Of a stretch of 6,081 bases of DNA, positions 1 through 6,081 are shown piece by piece. How positions within the stretch are numbered: the stretch's first letter is position 1; every line of letters starts with the position of its first letter. The notes under the pieces are model-generated. The model did not search any database and was not told the DNA's origin. It was given only the letters and a program-made list of their open reading frames with translations. The position numbers were made by a program, and so were the translations under genes. The stretch spans positions 31,823 through 37,903 of the forward strand of contig PARQ01000020.1 in assembly GCA_002711555.1 (NCBI GenBank). Direction: 5' to 3'. This DNA comes from Rhodospirillaceae bacterium (GTDB lineage: Bacteria > Pseudomonadota > Alphaproteobacteria > UBA8366).

Positions 1-669
1 ACCTCTCGGCCGTTACTTCCCCCCCCTTCCACCGAGACAACCGCGGTGCCTATGCCTTTGAGCATGTTGGAAAAGAAACCGCTAAAAAAACCAGTACAAC
101 CAGCTCCAAAACAAAAAGCAGAGGAACGGTTACAGCCCACTTCTCCCCCTCGCCCGCGTATGAAGCCGAAGGCGCCACCACGAGACTTATTTGCATCGGT
201 GTTGAAGTCTGTCGAAAGACTAGAAAAGAGAAAACCAGCAAAGAAAAAAAAACAGATGAAAGACTTCGACAAAAATATTTTAAATGTGCTGGAGAAACAC
301 AAGTCTGTGTCCGCGAATCCAAAACCGAATCAGCTTGCAAGTTTGTTGGGGAAGGTCACGCAAAGCGACAAGAATGCTATACGTCGCCAAATAGAGCGAT
401 GTTGGAATCCGCCGGTTGGCGCAAAGAATGCAGAGGAATTAACTGTCGAGCTGCGCTTGTACGTCACACCCGACGGCACGGTTCAAACTGTAAATGTTAT
501 AGACAAGGCGCGTGCAGCGTCGGATCCTTATTTCAGGGCGGCAGTCGAGAGCGCGTATCGAGCCGTTCTCAATCCACGTTGCCGTCAACTCAAATTTCCA
601 CTCGACAAATATGAACAATTCAAAACCATGACAATAGTCTTTGACCCAAGAGAGATGCTCGGACGATGA
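1..669 (+). CDS. tolA: TolA, C-terminal part (5' end outside window)
   Basis: The reading frame is open from base 1, so the first in-frame start-like codon (GTG at 46) is internal and the N-terminal membrane anchor lies outside the window. The visible 222 residues begin with a Pro/Lys-rich linker (about residues 1-90, including a KKKK stretch). They end in a TonB/TolA-like C-terminal domain (about 120-222) with the segment ERCWNPP and the pattern [12 protein letters not shown]. Two cysteines, in ERCW (codon at 400-402) and NPRC (codon at 580-582), match the pair that forms a disulfide in TolA domain III. By family knowledge TolA is anchored in the inner membrane, energised by TolQ-TolR and reaches across the periplasm to TolB/Pal. 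The stop codon overlaps the tolB start as ATGA, so the two are probably translationally coupled. Low-complexity composition is normal for the TolA middle region. Confidence 0.93.
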   Translation, partial: TSRPLLPPPSTETTAVPMPLSMLEKKPLKKPVQPAPKQKAEERLQPTSPPRPRMKPKAPPRDLFASVLKSVERLEKRKPAKKKKQMKDFDKNILNVLEKHKSVSANPKPNQLASLLGKVTQSDKNAIRRQIERCWNPPVGAKNAEELTVELRLYVTPDGTVQTVNVIDKARAASDPYFRAAVESAYRAVLNPRCRQLKFPLDKYEQFKTMTIVFDPREMLGR

Positions 670-2009
670 AAAATATTATGAATAGATTAACTTTTTGGAT
701 TGCGAGTAAAATTTTTCTGGCTTTTACACTATTTAGCTTTTTTGCTTGCGCTGAAGTGCGGATTGATATCACCCGGGGCGTTGTTTCCCCAATACCTTTA
801 GCAATCACAGAGTTTCATGGTTCTTCCGGGCAGGAACGCCAGGTTGGGGCTGATATAGCTCAGGTGATAACGTCTGATCTTGAAAGCTCGGGTCTTTTTA
901 AGCCCATAGATAAAAAGGCTTTTTTGCAACAACCTGAATCATTAAATTCAAAGATTGAATTTAATGATTGGCGAGTGATCAACGCGCAGGCGCTTGTTAG
1001 TGGAAATGTGGAGCGACAGGATGATGGTAGACTTCGTGTTGAATTTAGACTCTGGGATGTAGTCGCTGAAACACAAATGACGGGTCTTGCATACTTTACC
1101 AAGGCAGATAACTGGCGCCGTGTTTCCCACATCATCGCTGATGCGATCTACAAGCGGATTACGGGTGAGACCGGCATATTCGACACTAGAATTGTTTACA
1201 TAGCGGAAAGTGGCCCCCAGACGCGGCGAATTACTCGGTTAGCAATTATGGATCAGGACGGCGCTAACCAGAGATTTTTAACAGATGGGCAAGCGCTGGT
1301 GCTGACACCAAGGTTTTCACCAACAACACAAGAAATTACTTATCTGTCGTTTTTCAATGACGCTCCGCGTGTGTATCTGTTTAATATAGAAACGGGCAGA
1401 CAAGAAATTCTTGGCACTTTTAAGGGTATGACATTTGCTCCGCGCTTTACACCAGATGGTAATGAAGTGCTAATGTCTCATGCCGAAAATGGTAATTCGG
1501 ATATCTATCTGATGGATTTGCGTACTCGGCGTGCGCGGCGAATAACACGGCACCCGGCTATCGATACATCGCCTAGTGCTTCGCCGGATGGTAAGCGCAT
1601 AGTGTTTAATTCTGACCGGGGCGGTTCCCCTCAAATTTACATTATGAGCAGAAGTGATAGCGATGCAAAGCGAATAAGTTTCGGTAAGGGCAGGTATTCA
1701 ACTCCGGTTTGGTCTCCACGAGGCGACTTGATAGCATTTACGCGGCAGTACAAAGGCCGTTTTTTTATAGGCGTAATGAGGCCTGATGGATCTGGTGAAC
1801 GTATGCTAAGCGAGAGTTTCTTGGATGAAGGTCCGACTTGGTCTCCCAATGGTCGTGTGTTGATGTTCTTTCGGAAAAAAAGAACTGAACGAGGCGGCGG
1901 CGGCGGTGAGAGCTATATTTATTCTGTCGATCTTACAGGCCATAATCTTCGTAGAGTAGTTACACCAGGTGAGGCTGCGCATCCTGCCTGGTCACCATTG
2001 CTTCCATAA
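666..2009 (+). CDS. tolB: TolB, periplasmic beta-propeller of the Tol-Pal system
   Basis: The protein is 447 residues, the usual TolB length. Residues 1-29 form a Sec signal peptide (basic start, hydrophobic core, ACA before the cut), giving a mature N-terminus EVRI, as in E. coli TolB; that tail is the part that contacts TolA in the family. The N-terminal alpha/beta domain spans about 30-165 ([13 protein letters not shown] is characteristic). A six-bladed propeller follows with PD40-type repeats: [50 protein letters not shown] and a closing PAWSPLLP. The propeller binds Pal. The start at 666 overlaps the tolA stop (ATGA), with a purine-rich AAGAGAG at 648-654 as a modest ribosome site; the next ATG (678) has none. 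Five glycines (410-414), encoded by a GGC repeat at 1893-1907, sit in a loop before the last blade. A long perfect inverted repeat lies in the N-terminal domain coding region (937-969). Confidence 0.97.
   Translation: MKNIMNRLTFWIASKIFLAFTLFSFFACAEVRIDITRGVVSPIPLAITEFHGSSGQERQVGADIAQVITSDLESSGLFKPIDKKAFLQQPESLNSKIEFNDWRVINAQALVSGNVERQDDGRLRVEFRLWDVVAETQMTGLAYFTKADNWRRVSHIIADAIYKRITGETGIFDTRIVYIAESGPQTRRITRLAIMDQDGANQRFLTDGQALVLTPRFSPTTQEITYLSFFNDAPRVYLFNIETGRQEILGTFKGMTFAPRFTPDGNEVLMSHAENGNSDIYLMDLRTRRARRITRHPAIDTSPSASPDGKRIVFNSDRGGSPQIYIMSRSDSDAKRISFGKGRYSTPVWSPRGDLIAFTRQYKGRFFIGVMRPDGSGERMLSESFLDEGPTWSPNGRVLMFFRKKRTERGGGGGESYIYSVDLTGHNLRRVVTPGEAAHPAWSPLLP
937..969. repeat. 33-bp inverted repeat inside tolB, 15-bp perfect arms
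   Basis: AATCATTAAATTCAA at 937-951 is the exact reverse complement of TTGAATTTAATGATT at 955-969, with the three-base centre AGA. It encodes TolB residues 91-102 ([12 protein letters not shown]). In the mRNA it could fold into a 15-bp AU-rich stem; with only three bases in the loop the innermost pairs may open. Hand comparison with the E. coli TolB segment between QQP and the conserved Trp shows nearly the same length, so it does not look like an inserted element. Function unknown. Confidence 0.9.
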
Positions 2010-2103
2010 AAAGGCTCATCTTGGGGTTCCTTCCTAGAGCTACGTAGTCTAAGCTGTTCATAGGCACAATCGTTTTTAGATAAATGGTATTTTTAGCATC
2101 ATG

Positions 2104-2114
2104 TGCTATATAAT
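2104..2114 (+). promoter_or_regulatory. Candidate promoter for pal (extended -10 and TATAAT)
   Basis: The tolB-pal gap contains TGCTATATAAT. This offers a perfect TATAAT at 2109-2114, or TATATA at 2107-2112 preceded by an extended -10 TGC. No convincing -35 hexamer is found at 16-18 bases upstream (for example TGGTAT at 2085-2090). A start about seven bases downstream would give a leader of roughly 35 bases before the pal ATG. Just upstream is a small inverted repeat, TAGCA-TCATG-TGCTA (2094-2108), that touches the -10. A separate promoter would let Pal, the abundant lipoprotein, be made in excess of TolB. This is inferred, not shown. Confidence 0.45.
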
Positions 2115-2154
2115 AAATATTACGCCTCACAATAACACTCAGGGGGTTTTGTAA

Positions 2155-2676
2155 ATGAAACTTAAAGTCTTAAGTCTTTTAGCCGCCCTATCCATAGTCG
2201 CCGGCTGTGAAACGCCGTCGGAGGGAACGGGCTCTACGGCAGGCTCCGGGGACGCAGCCACTTCTTCTTCTAGTGGAGGGAGCGCGCCTGTTTCTGCAGC
2301 AGTGCCAGGGTCGCAGCAAGATTTTGTTGTGAATGTTGGTGACAGGGTATTTTTTGGCACAAATAAGGCCGATTTAAACTCTGAAAGTATATCAACACTT
2401 AAAAAACAGGCAGCTTGGATGACAAAACATAATGGTGTCAATCTTGTAATTGAGGGCCATTGTGACGAGCGCGGCACGACCGAGTATAATTTAGGTTTGG
2501 GGGAGCGCCGTGCTAATGCCGTCAAAGATTATCTCATCAGCGTCGGTGTTGCCGCAAGCAGAGTTAAAACCATAAGTTATGGTAAATCTCGTCCTGCAGT
2601 GCCTGGTTCAACCGAATGGGCGTGGTCTCAAAATAGAAGGTCGGTATCGTTGGTAAAGGGTTCTTCTGCCAATTAG
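2155..2676 (+). CDS. pal: Pal, peptidoglycan-associated outer-membrane lipoprotein
   Basis: The protein is 173 residues. It starts with a lipoprotein signal peptide ending in the lipobox VAGC, so Cys18 is the lipidated residue; Glu at +2 (not Asp) agrees with export to the outer membrane. Residues 19-55 are a Ser/Gly/Ala-rich linker. The OmpA-like domain (about 56-168) carries the Pal signature EGHCDERGTTEYNLGLGERRA (starts at residue 100, 21 residues: E100 to A120). Asp104 and Arg119 are at the positions that bind meso-diaminopimelate in OmpA-family domains. Pal ties the outer membrane to peptidoglycan and is the partner of TolB. The start is set by AGGGGG at 2141-2146, eight bases before the ATG. 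It lies 146 bases after the tolB stop with a candidate promoter of its own. The TAG stop sits inside a palindrome (2668-2683). Confidence 0.97.
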   Translation: MKLKVLSLLAALSIVAGCETPSEGTGSTAGSGDAATSSSSGGSAPVSAAVPGSQQDFVVNVGDRVFFGTNKADLNSESISTLKKQAAWMTKHNGVNLVIEGHCDERGTTEYNLGLGERRANAVKDYLISVGVAASRVKTISYGKSRPAVPGSTEWAWSQNRRSVSLVKGSSAN

Positions 2677-2683
2677 AATTGGC
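2668..2683. repeat. Inverted repeat across the pal stop codon
   Basis: GCCAATT at 2668-2674 and AATTGGC at 2677-2683 are perfect reverse complements around AG, so the TAG stop (2674-2676) lies at the centre. As RNA it would give about six base pairs with a four-base loop. There is no T tract after it, so it is not a normal intrinsic terminator. It may stabilise the 3' end of a pal transcript, or may be chance. Confidence 0.5.
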
Positions 2684-2701
2684 CTGAAGGTTGGTACAGG
2701 G

Positions 2702-2720
2702 GGCGCTCTGGAAGGGCGCT
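2702..2720 (+). other. GC-rich hairpin in the pal-cpoB gap
   Basis: GGCGCTCT and AGGGCGCT can pair as an eight-base-pair stem with two G-U pairs and a three-base loop (GGA). The same bases also form a seven-base direct repeat, GGGCGCT at 2701-2707 and 2714-2720. No run of T follows, so it could pause or partly stop transcription, or protect an RNA end, but it is not a standard terminator. Confidence 0.3.
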
Positions 2721-2763
2721 GCTCTGCACCAGCACCTGCCATAAAACGGCCTTAATTGCTCGA

Positions 2764-2769
2764 TATAAT
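2764..2769 (+). promoter_or_regulatory. Candidate -10 element ahead of cpoB
   Basis: A perfect TATAAT lies 23 bases before the cpoB start codon. No good -35 hexamer is present at normal spacing (ATAAAA at 2741-2746 is the 17-base position). The implied transcript would start near 2776, just before the GGAG ribosome site at 2782-2785. It could supply cpoB-tilS independently of pal, but AT-rich gaps often contain such matches by chance. Confidence 0.28.
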
Positions 2770-2792
2770 TGTAAAGTCTATGGAGCAGGATC

Positions 2793-3830
2793 ATGCTTAA
2801 GGTGGTTTTTACGCTCGCTTTTTGTATAGCATTAGCGTTTGGTAACACAGTACGAGCTCAAGGTAACGAAGACTACGCGGATGATTTGCGGCGTTTGGTG
2901 CAAGATATACGTGATCTTCAACGATATGTTTACTCAGGTTCTGGAAGCGGCCAACCCGCTAAACCGGGCCGTGCACAGCCATCTAATGCTTTGCCTGCTG
3001 ATGCAGTATCACGGTTGCATTTGAAGTTACAGTCTTTAGAAACACAAATTATGACGCTGACTGGGAAGGTAGAAGAAATCGAAAATAGTCAAGATCGTGA
3101 CGAAGATCGGTTGCAACGGCTCATTTCCGATGTCGATTTACGCCTTCGCGCCATCGAGATAAAAACTGGTGTGAGCCAGTCTTTTCAGGGCCCAAAACCA
3201 TCCGTTGGTTCTGATAAGGTTATTTCCCCGGCGAGCGGCTTGAGGCCTGGCCAGAAAATTCTTGGCACTGTCTCACCTGGCGATATCGCTAATAACTCAA
3301 CTGAAATCAAACAGAGGCCGGGATTGAGTGGGTTAGGCCATACGGAGCACAAACAGCCAAAGAATCAATCATCGTCTGGTGTGCAACGGCCTCTCGACGC
3401 GCCTACACCTAAAAGTCCGAACAATGTAGGCCTTTTACCAGATGGAACTCCAAATCAACAGTACACATATGCTTTTGGTCTCTTGAAGAATCGCGATTTT
3501 AAAAATGCTGCGCGGTCACTCAATGCTTTTATAAAAAAAAATCCTAAACATGCGCTTGCAGGAAATGCAATGTACTGGCTGGGAGAAACATATTATGATC
3601 AAAAACAATACGCTGAGGCAGCAAGGGTCTTTCTTGATGGATACCGTCGTTACCCGAAAAGTAAAAAAGCGCCGGATAATCTCTTGAAATTGGGTAAAGC
3701 TCTCAATTCTGTTGGAGAGAAAAAATCGGCTTGCGCTACCTGGTTAAAATTACTGAAAGATTATCCGAATGCGGGTTCACGCCTTACGCGCAACGCAAAG
3801 AATGCTGTTAAACGGAACAAATGTAATTAA
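2793..3830 (+). CDS. cpoB: CpoB (YbgF), Tol-Pal associated periplasmic TPR protein
   Basis: The protein is 345 residues. Residues 1-22 are a Sec signal peptide with VRA before the cut. A short helix (28-47) and a longer predicted coiled coil (about 72-122, heptad-like LKLQSLETQIMTL) match the trimerisation region of the family. A Pro/Ser/Gly/Lys-rich linker spans about 125-220. The C-terminal TPR domain begins at QQYTYAFGLLKNRDF (222) and has about three repeats, with YWLGETYYDQKQYAEAARVF as the clearest. In E. coli the family links Tol function with PBP1B-dependent cell-wall synthesis at division; in this organism that role is inferred from family and position. GGAG at 2782-2785, seven bases before the ATG, supports the start. 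An A9 run (3533-3541) encodes part of IKKN. Two C-terminal cysteines (314 and 344) could form a disulfide in the periplasm. tilS follows after three bases. Confidence 0.95.
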   Translation: MLKVVFTLAFCIALAFGNTVRAQGNEDYADDLRRLVQDIRDLQRYVYSGSGSGQPAKPGRAQPSNALPADAVSRLHLKLQSLETQIMTLTGKVEEIENSQDRDEDRLQRLISDVDLRLRAIEIKTGVSQSFQGPKPSVGSDKVISPASGLRPGQKILGTVSPGDIANNSTEIKQRPGLSGLGHTEHKQPKNQSSSGVQRPLDAPTPKSPNNVGLLPDGTPNQQYTYAFGLLKNRDFKNAARSLNAFIKKNPKHALAGNAMYWLGETYYDQKQYAEAARVFLDGYRRYPKSKKAPDNLLKLGKALNSVGEKKSACATWLKLLKDYPNAGSRLTRNAKNAVKRNKCN

Positions 3831-3833
3831 TCA

Positions 3834-5165
3834 ATGATTTTTGAGTCTAGCCTTAATCGTGACTCGGAGGTTTCTTCGGATGAGTTTGGGGCGCTTATGG
3901 AGGAGGTGGGACCTTTCGAATCTTCACCGCATATAGCCGTAGGGTGTTCAGGCGGTGCTGATAGCTTAGCGCTAGTTTTTTTGCTTGATAAATGGACCAA
4001 AGTTAATGGTGGGAGAGTAACTGCCTTAATAGTTGATCATGGTATTCGCGATGAGTCCTGTAATGAAGCAATTACAGTAAAAAGCTGGCTTGCAGAAAAA
4101 GGGCTTGAAAGTGAAATTTTGTTTGCAAATCTCACAAGGTCGATTCCATCATTACAAAGTGTAGCTCGTTACGAACGATATCGTCTGATGGGTGATTGGT
4201 GCAGGGAACGGGGCGTTCTACATCTTTGTATGGGGCATCAAAAAGAAGACCAGGCTGAAACCCTGATTCTTAATTTAATGCGTGGCAGTGGCATCGATGG
4301 TTTGGCAAGCATGGCCCCGATCGTAGAGCGTAAATCATATCGAATATTGAGGCCATTATTGTCTGTTTCCAAATCTCGACTCATCGCATGTTTAAGGTCG
4401 GAAAGCCAAACCTTTGTGAAAGACCCGTCAAACGAAGACATGGCTTTCAAGCGAGTTCGTATTCGCGCTTTACTGCCCGAGTTTGCGCGAGAGGGGGGCA
4501 ATATTGAAAGATTGTCTAAGGTAGCAAAGCGCATGGCGGAAGCACGATCAGCACTAGAGGAAGAGACCGCTGCCCTTATGGCGGAATCAGTTGTAGTGCT
4601 CCCTGAAGGGTATGCGCGGTTAAATCCCCAACCCATCCTGAAAAGCTCTCGCGAAGTAGCACTGAGAGCTTTGGGGCGTGTGTTGCGTACTATCGGCGGG
4701 AAACTGCATTCGCCCCGCGGCGATCAATTAATTGACTGTTACGAAGCTATAGTTATGAGTGATAAGGTGGGAAAGAGGTTTTGTCGCACGCTTTGTGGTT
4801 GCCAAATGCGCGAACAAGATGACACCATTTTTATATTTCGAGAGAAACTTAATAGAGCCGAAATTGTTGAAATTGGGCATAAATGGTTGTGGGACGGTAG
4901 GTTTTTAATTTCGGGATCGCCCAATAAAACACCAAAGGTAGTTCTGAGCGATGGTCAAAGTCCGCCTAATTTTGGCTCTTATAAAAAAAAACGAATACCG
5001 ATTCCTTTCTGGCAAGCGCTACCGTTATTGACAGGCCTTGACGGGGAGGTTTTGGTGCCCAATGTTATAGGGGCGTTCAGGTTTGCGCCAAACCAGAAGG
5101 ATGTGTCGCTTGAGATTGCTTTTCAGCCTCAGAGACCCTTATCTGCTGCATCCTTTAAAATTTGA
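3834..5165 (+). CDS. tilS: TilS, tRNA(Ile)-lysidine synthetase
   Basis: The protein is 443 residues, about full family length. TilS uses ATP and lysine to convert C34 of the CAU-anticodon tRNA-Ile to lysidine, so that it reads AUA and accepts isoleucine. The N-type ATP pyrophosphatase domain holds the P-loop SGGADS (39-44), VDHGIR (67-72), and HQKEDQAET (135-143), which corresponds to HHxDDQAET in many relatives. DPSNED (197-202) and RVRIRALLPEF (207-217) follow, as expected. A C-terminal tRNA-binding domain (about 350-440) ends the protein. The start at 3834 is three bases after the cpoB stop, so translation may be coupled, because no good ribosome site is visible. An alternative ATG at 3897 (residue 22) also lies before the P-loop, but FGALMEEVGPFE just around it resembles conserved alphaproteobacterial N-termini, which favours the longer form. 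An A9 run at 4983-4991 encodes three lysines. Confidence 0.94.
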   Translation: MIFESSLNRDSEVSSDEFGALMEEVGPFESSPHIAVGCSGGADSLALVFLLDKWTKVNGGRVTALIVDHGIRDESCNEAITVKSWLAEKGLESEILFANLTRSIPSLQSVARYERYRLMGDWCRERGVLHLCMGHQKEDQAETLILNLMRGSGIDGLASMAPIVERKSYRILRPLLSVSKSRLIACLRSESQTFVKDPSNEDMAFKRVRIRALLPEFAREGGNIERLSKVAKRMAEARSALEEETAALMAESVVVLPEGYARLNPQPILKSSREVALRALGRVLRTIGGKLHSPRGDQLIDCYEAIVMSDKVGKRFCRTLCGCQMREQDDTIFIFREKLNRAEIVEIGHKWLWDGRFLISGSPNKTPKVVLSDGQSPPNFGSYKKKRIPIPFWQALPLLTGLDGEVLVPNVIGAFRFAPNQKDVSLEIAFQPQRPLSAASFKI

Positions 5166-5202
5166 AACAGTACACACAGGCGGTAAACAAAAGGCGCGGT
5201 AG

Positions 5203-5263
5203 ACCACATTCGCGTAACAACGCGAACTAAAGCGTACCGTGACAACTGTGTTGCGAATGTGGT
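5203..5263. repeat. Long-range inverted repeat with a competing local hairpin, tilS-ftsH gap
   Basis: ACCACATTCGC (5203-5213) and GCGAATGTGGT (5253-5263) are perfect 11-base reverse complements separated by 39 bases. The inner end of the left arm also belongs to a second perfect hairpin, TTCGCG (5209-5214), loop TAACAA, CGCGAA (5221-5226). The two folds share bases 5209-5213, so an RNA could form only one at a time, as in an attenuator. The right arm is followed by AAAAATT, not by a T tract, so neither is a classical intrinsic terminator on this strand. A role in ftsH control is inferred from position only. Confidence 0.7.
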
Positions 5264-5268
5264 AAAAA
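5239..5268 (+). promoter_or_regulatory. Candidate ftsH promoter
   Basis: GTGACA (5239-5244, five of six bases of TTGACA) is 18 bases before TAAAAA (5263-5268, four of six of TATAAT). The -35 would sit in the loop and the -10 at the outer edge of the right arm of the 5203-5263 inverted repeat. A start near 5275 would give a leader of about 40 bases. I saw no clear heat-shock sigma factor (RpoH) motif, although ftsH is heat-induced in many bacteria. Confidence 0.27.
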
Positions 5269-5283
5269 TTAGATTTGGAACCC

Positions 5284-5301
5284 ACAAGTGCGGTTGCTTG
5301 T
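5284..5301 (+). other. Small hairpin in the ftsH leader
   Basis: ACAAG (5284-5288) and CTTGT (5297-5301) pair perfectly and two G-U pairs extend the stem inward, leaving a CGGT loop. It ends seven bases before the AAGGAG ribosome site, so it could affect access to that site. Short stems like this are common by chance. Confidence 0.3.
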
Positions 5302-5308
5302 ATTGCAG

Positions 5309-5314
5309 AAGGAG
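5309..5314 (+). promoter_or_regulatory. Shine-Dalgarno AAGGAG that overlaps the ftsH GTG
   Basis: This is the only strong ribosome site in the leader, but its last G is the first base of the GTG at 5314. That is far too close for that codon by normal spacing. It is eight bases before an in-frame CTG at 5323, which would begin the protein as (M)FGRNVALW. The next in-frame GTG (5338) is 23 bases away. This makes the exact start uncertain. Confidence 0.6.
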
Positions 5315-6081
5315 TGAAGGCTCTGTTTGGTCGTAACGTGGCCCTTTGGGCGGTTATTTTAGTTGTATTATTCGGGCTGTTTAACCTATTCCAGCGTCCG
5401 CAGGGAGGGAATAAAACATCTGATGTTCCGTACTCTGCGTTTCTCAGTGATGTAGAAAAGGGCCAGATATCGAAAGTCACTATCCAGGAAAATAAGATAA
5501 TTGGGACTTACAAAAATTCAAACGGGCTGTTTACATCTATAGCTCCGGAGGACCCGGGTCTAATCAACAGGCTCATAAAAAACGGAGTAGTAGTGGAAGC
5601 AAAACCACCCGAGGAGGGCATGCCTACACTTTTCGCTGTTCTACTTAATTGGTTTCCAATGCTTCTTCTCATCGGTGTTTGGATCTTTTTTATGCGCCAA
5701 ATGCAGTCCGGTGGTGGTCGAGCAATGGGTTTCGGCAAGTCTAAGGCGCGCATGCTCACCGAACGAAGCGGCCGAGTGACTTTTGAAGATGTTGCCGGCA
5801 TTGAAGAGGCTAAACAAGAATTAGAAGAAATTGTTGATTTTTTGAAAGATCCTCAAAAATTTGGAAGACTTGGCGGTAAAATTCCAAAAGGTGCTTTATT
5901 AGTAGGACCTCCCGGAACAGGGAAAACACTTTTAGCAAGAGCAATAGCAGGTGAAGCTGGAGTTCCATTTTTTACTATTTCTGGTTCTGATTTTGTAGAA
6001 ATGTTTGTTGGCGTTGGTGCTTCAAGGGTTCGTGATATGTTCGAGCAGGCAAAAAAACAAGCGCCATGTATTGTTTTTATT
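5314..6081 (+). CDS. ftsH: FtsH, membrane ATP-dependent zinc metalloprotease, N-terminal part
   Basis: 256 codons are visible; the frame is still open at the right edge. FtsH is a hexameric inner-membrane AAA+ protease that pulls out and degrades membrane and regulatory proteins. From GTG 5314 the parts are: membrane helix 1 (about 9-26, [18 protein letters not shown]), a periplasmic domain (30-103), membrane helix 2 (about 106-127), the glycine-rich linker [15 protein letters not shown], then the AAA+ domain from about 155. VTFEDVAG (155-162), Walker A GPPGTGKT (198-205) and the pore-loop segment MFVGVGA (230-236) are all intact. The window stops after CIVFI, just before the expected DEID of Walker B, so the second half of the ATPase and the zinc HExxH site are not seen. 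The start is uncertain: GTG 5314, CTG 5323 and TTG 5275 are in frame and no ATG is near. Codons from about 5803 are much more AT-ending than those before. Confidence 0.95.
   Translation, partial: MKALFGRNVALWAVILVVLFGLFNLFQRPQGGNKTSDVPYSAFLSDVEKGQISKVTIQENKIIGTYKNSNGLFTSIAPEDPGLINRLIKNGVVVEAKPPEEGMPTLFAVLLNWFPMLLLIGVWIFFMRQMQSGGGRAMGFGKSKARMLTERSGRVTFEDVAGIEEAKQELEEIVDFLKDPQKFGRLGGKIPKGALLVGPPGTGKTLLARAIAGEAGVPFFTISGSDFVEMFVGVGASRVRDMFEQAKKQAPCIVFI

Noticed and set aside
19..26. Run of eight C in tolA as a possible phase-variation tract
   Set aside because: It encodes prolines in the naturally Pro-rich TolA linker, and the frame is open on both sides. A single run in a conserved housekeeping gene is not enough to suggest phase variation.
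46..48. GTG at 46 as the start of a separate 207-residue protein
   Set aside because: The same frame is open to base 1 with Pro-rich sequence that continues the TolA linker, and the C-terminus is plainly TolA, so this is a truncated tolA rather than a short gene.
1893..1907. GGC trinucleotide repeat in tolB
   Set aside because: Only five units, in frame, encoding a glycine loop at a position where TolB loops vary; no sign of a regulatory role.
2139..2525. 128-codon open frame on the minus strand opposite pal
   Set aside because: It lies fully across the well-supported pal gene and its promoter region, and its sequence shows no family features; it is a reading-frame shadow.
4238..4636. 132-codon minus-strand frame within tilS
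   Set aside because: Antisense to conserved TilS motifs (DQAET, RVRIR) and without any recognisable domain.
5203..5263. Reading the long inverted repeat as a rho-independent terminator for tilS or as ends of a small mobile element
   Set aside because: No T tract follows on either strand and the 39-base loop is too long for a standard terminator. No flanking target duplication was seen, and without other copies a mobile element cannot be supported.
5139..5801. Two minus-strand open frames (5139-5480 and 5508-5801) opposite the tilS-ftsH gap and ftsH
   Set aside because: Most of their length is antisense to ftsH coding sequence with clear FtsH domains; neither has recognisable motifs or a convincing ribosome site.

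Overview
The window is a stretch of bacterial chromosome carrying the Tol-Pal cell-envelope operon followed by two housekeeping genes. All genes are on the + strand in the order tolA (3' part) - tolB - pal - cpoB/ybgF - tilS - ftsH (5' part). This order, with tilS and ftsH directly after the tol-pal cluster, is typical of Alphaproteobacteria, and the protein sequences (TolA C-terminal domain, Pal OmpA-like domain, the N-terminus of TilS) fit that class. Base composition is moderate and rather AT-leaning, and coding stretches are lysine- and A-tract-rich. That suggests a lower-GC alphaproteobacterium, possibly marine, but the genus cannot be named from this sequence alone.

Layout: 1-669 is the C-terminal 222 residues of TolA, open at the left edge. 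tolB (666-2009) overlaps it by the ATGA motif. A 145-base gap holds a likely promoter for pal (2155-2676). A 116-base gap with small inverted repeats and a TATAAT box leads to cpoB (2793-3830). tilS (3834-5165) starts three bases after the cpoB stop. A 148-base gap rich in inverted repeats precedes ftsH, whose first 256 codons (5314-6081) run off the right edge just before the Walker B acidic residues. No stretch longer than 300 bases lacks a gene. I saw no RNA genes, mobile elements or CRISPR array.

How the genes work together: TolA spans the periplasm from the inner membrane. TolB is a periplasmic beta-propeller that shuttles between TolA and the lipoprotein Pal. Pal anchors the outer membrane to peptidoglycan, and CpoB coordinates Tol with cell-wall synthesis at division. 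TilS makes lysidine at the tRNA-Ile anticodon, and FtsH is the membrane-bound ATP-dependent protease; they are linked to Tol-Pal by position rather than by pathway.

I found no new gene system here. The parts worth a second look are in the DNA and RNA: a perfect 15+15 bp inverted repeat inside tolB, an attenuator-like set of competing hairpins ahead of ftsH, an oddly placed ftsH start, and an abrupt change in third-position composition inside ftsH at the start of its AAA+ domain.
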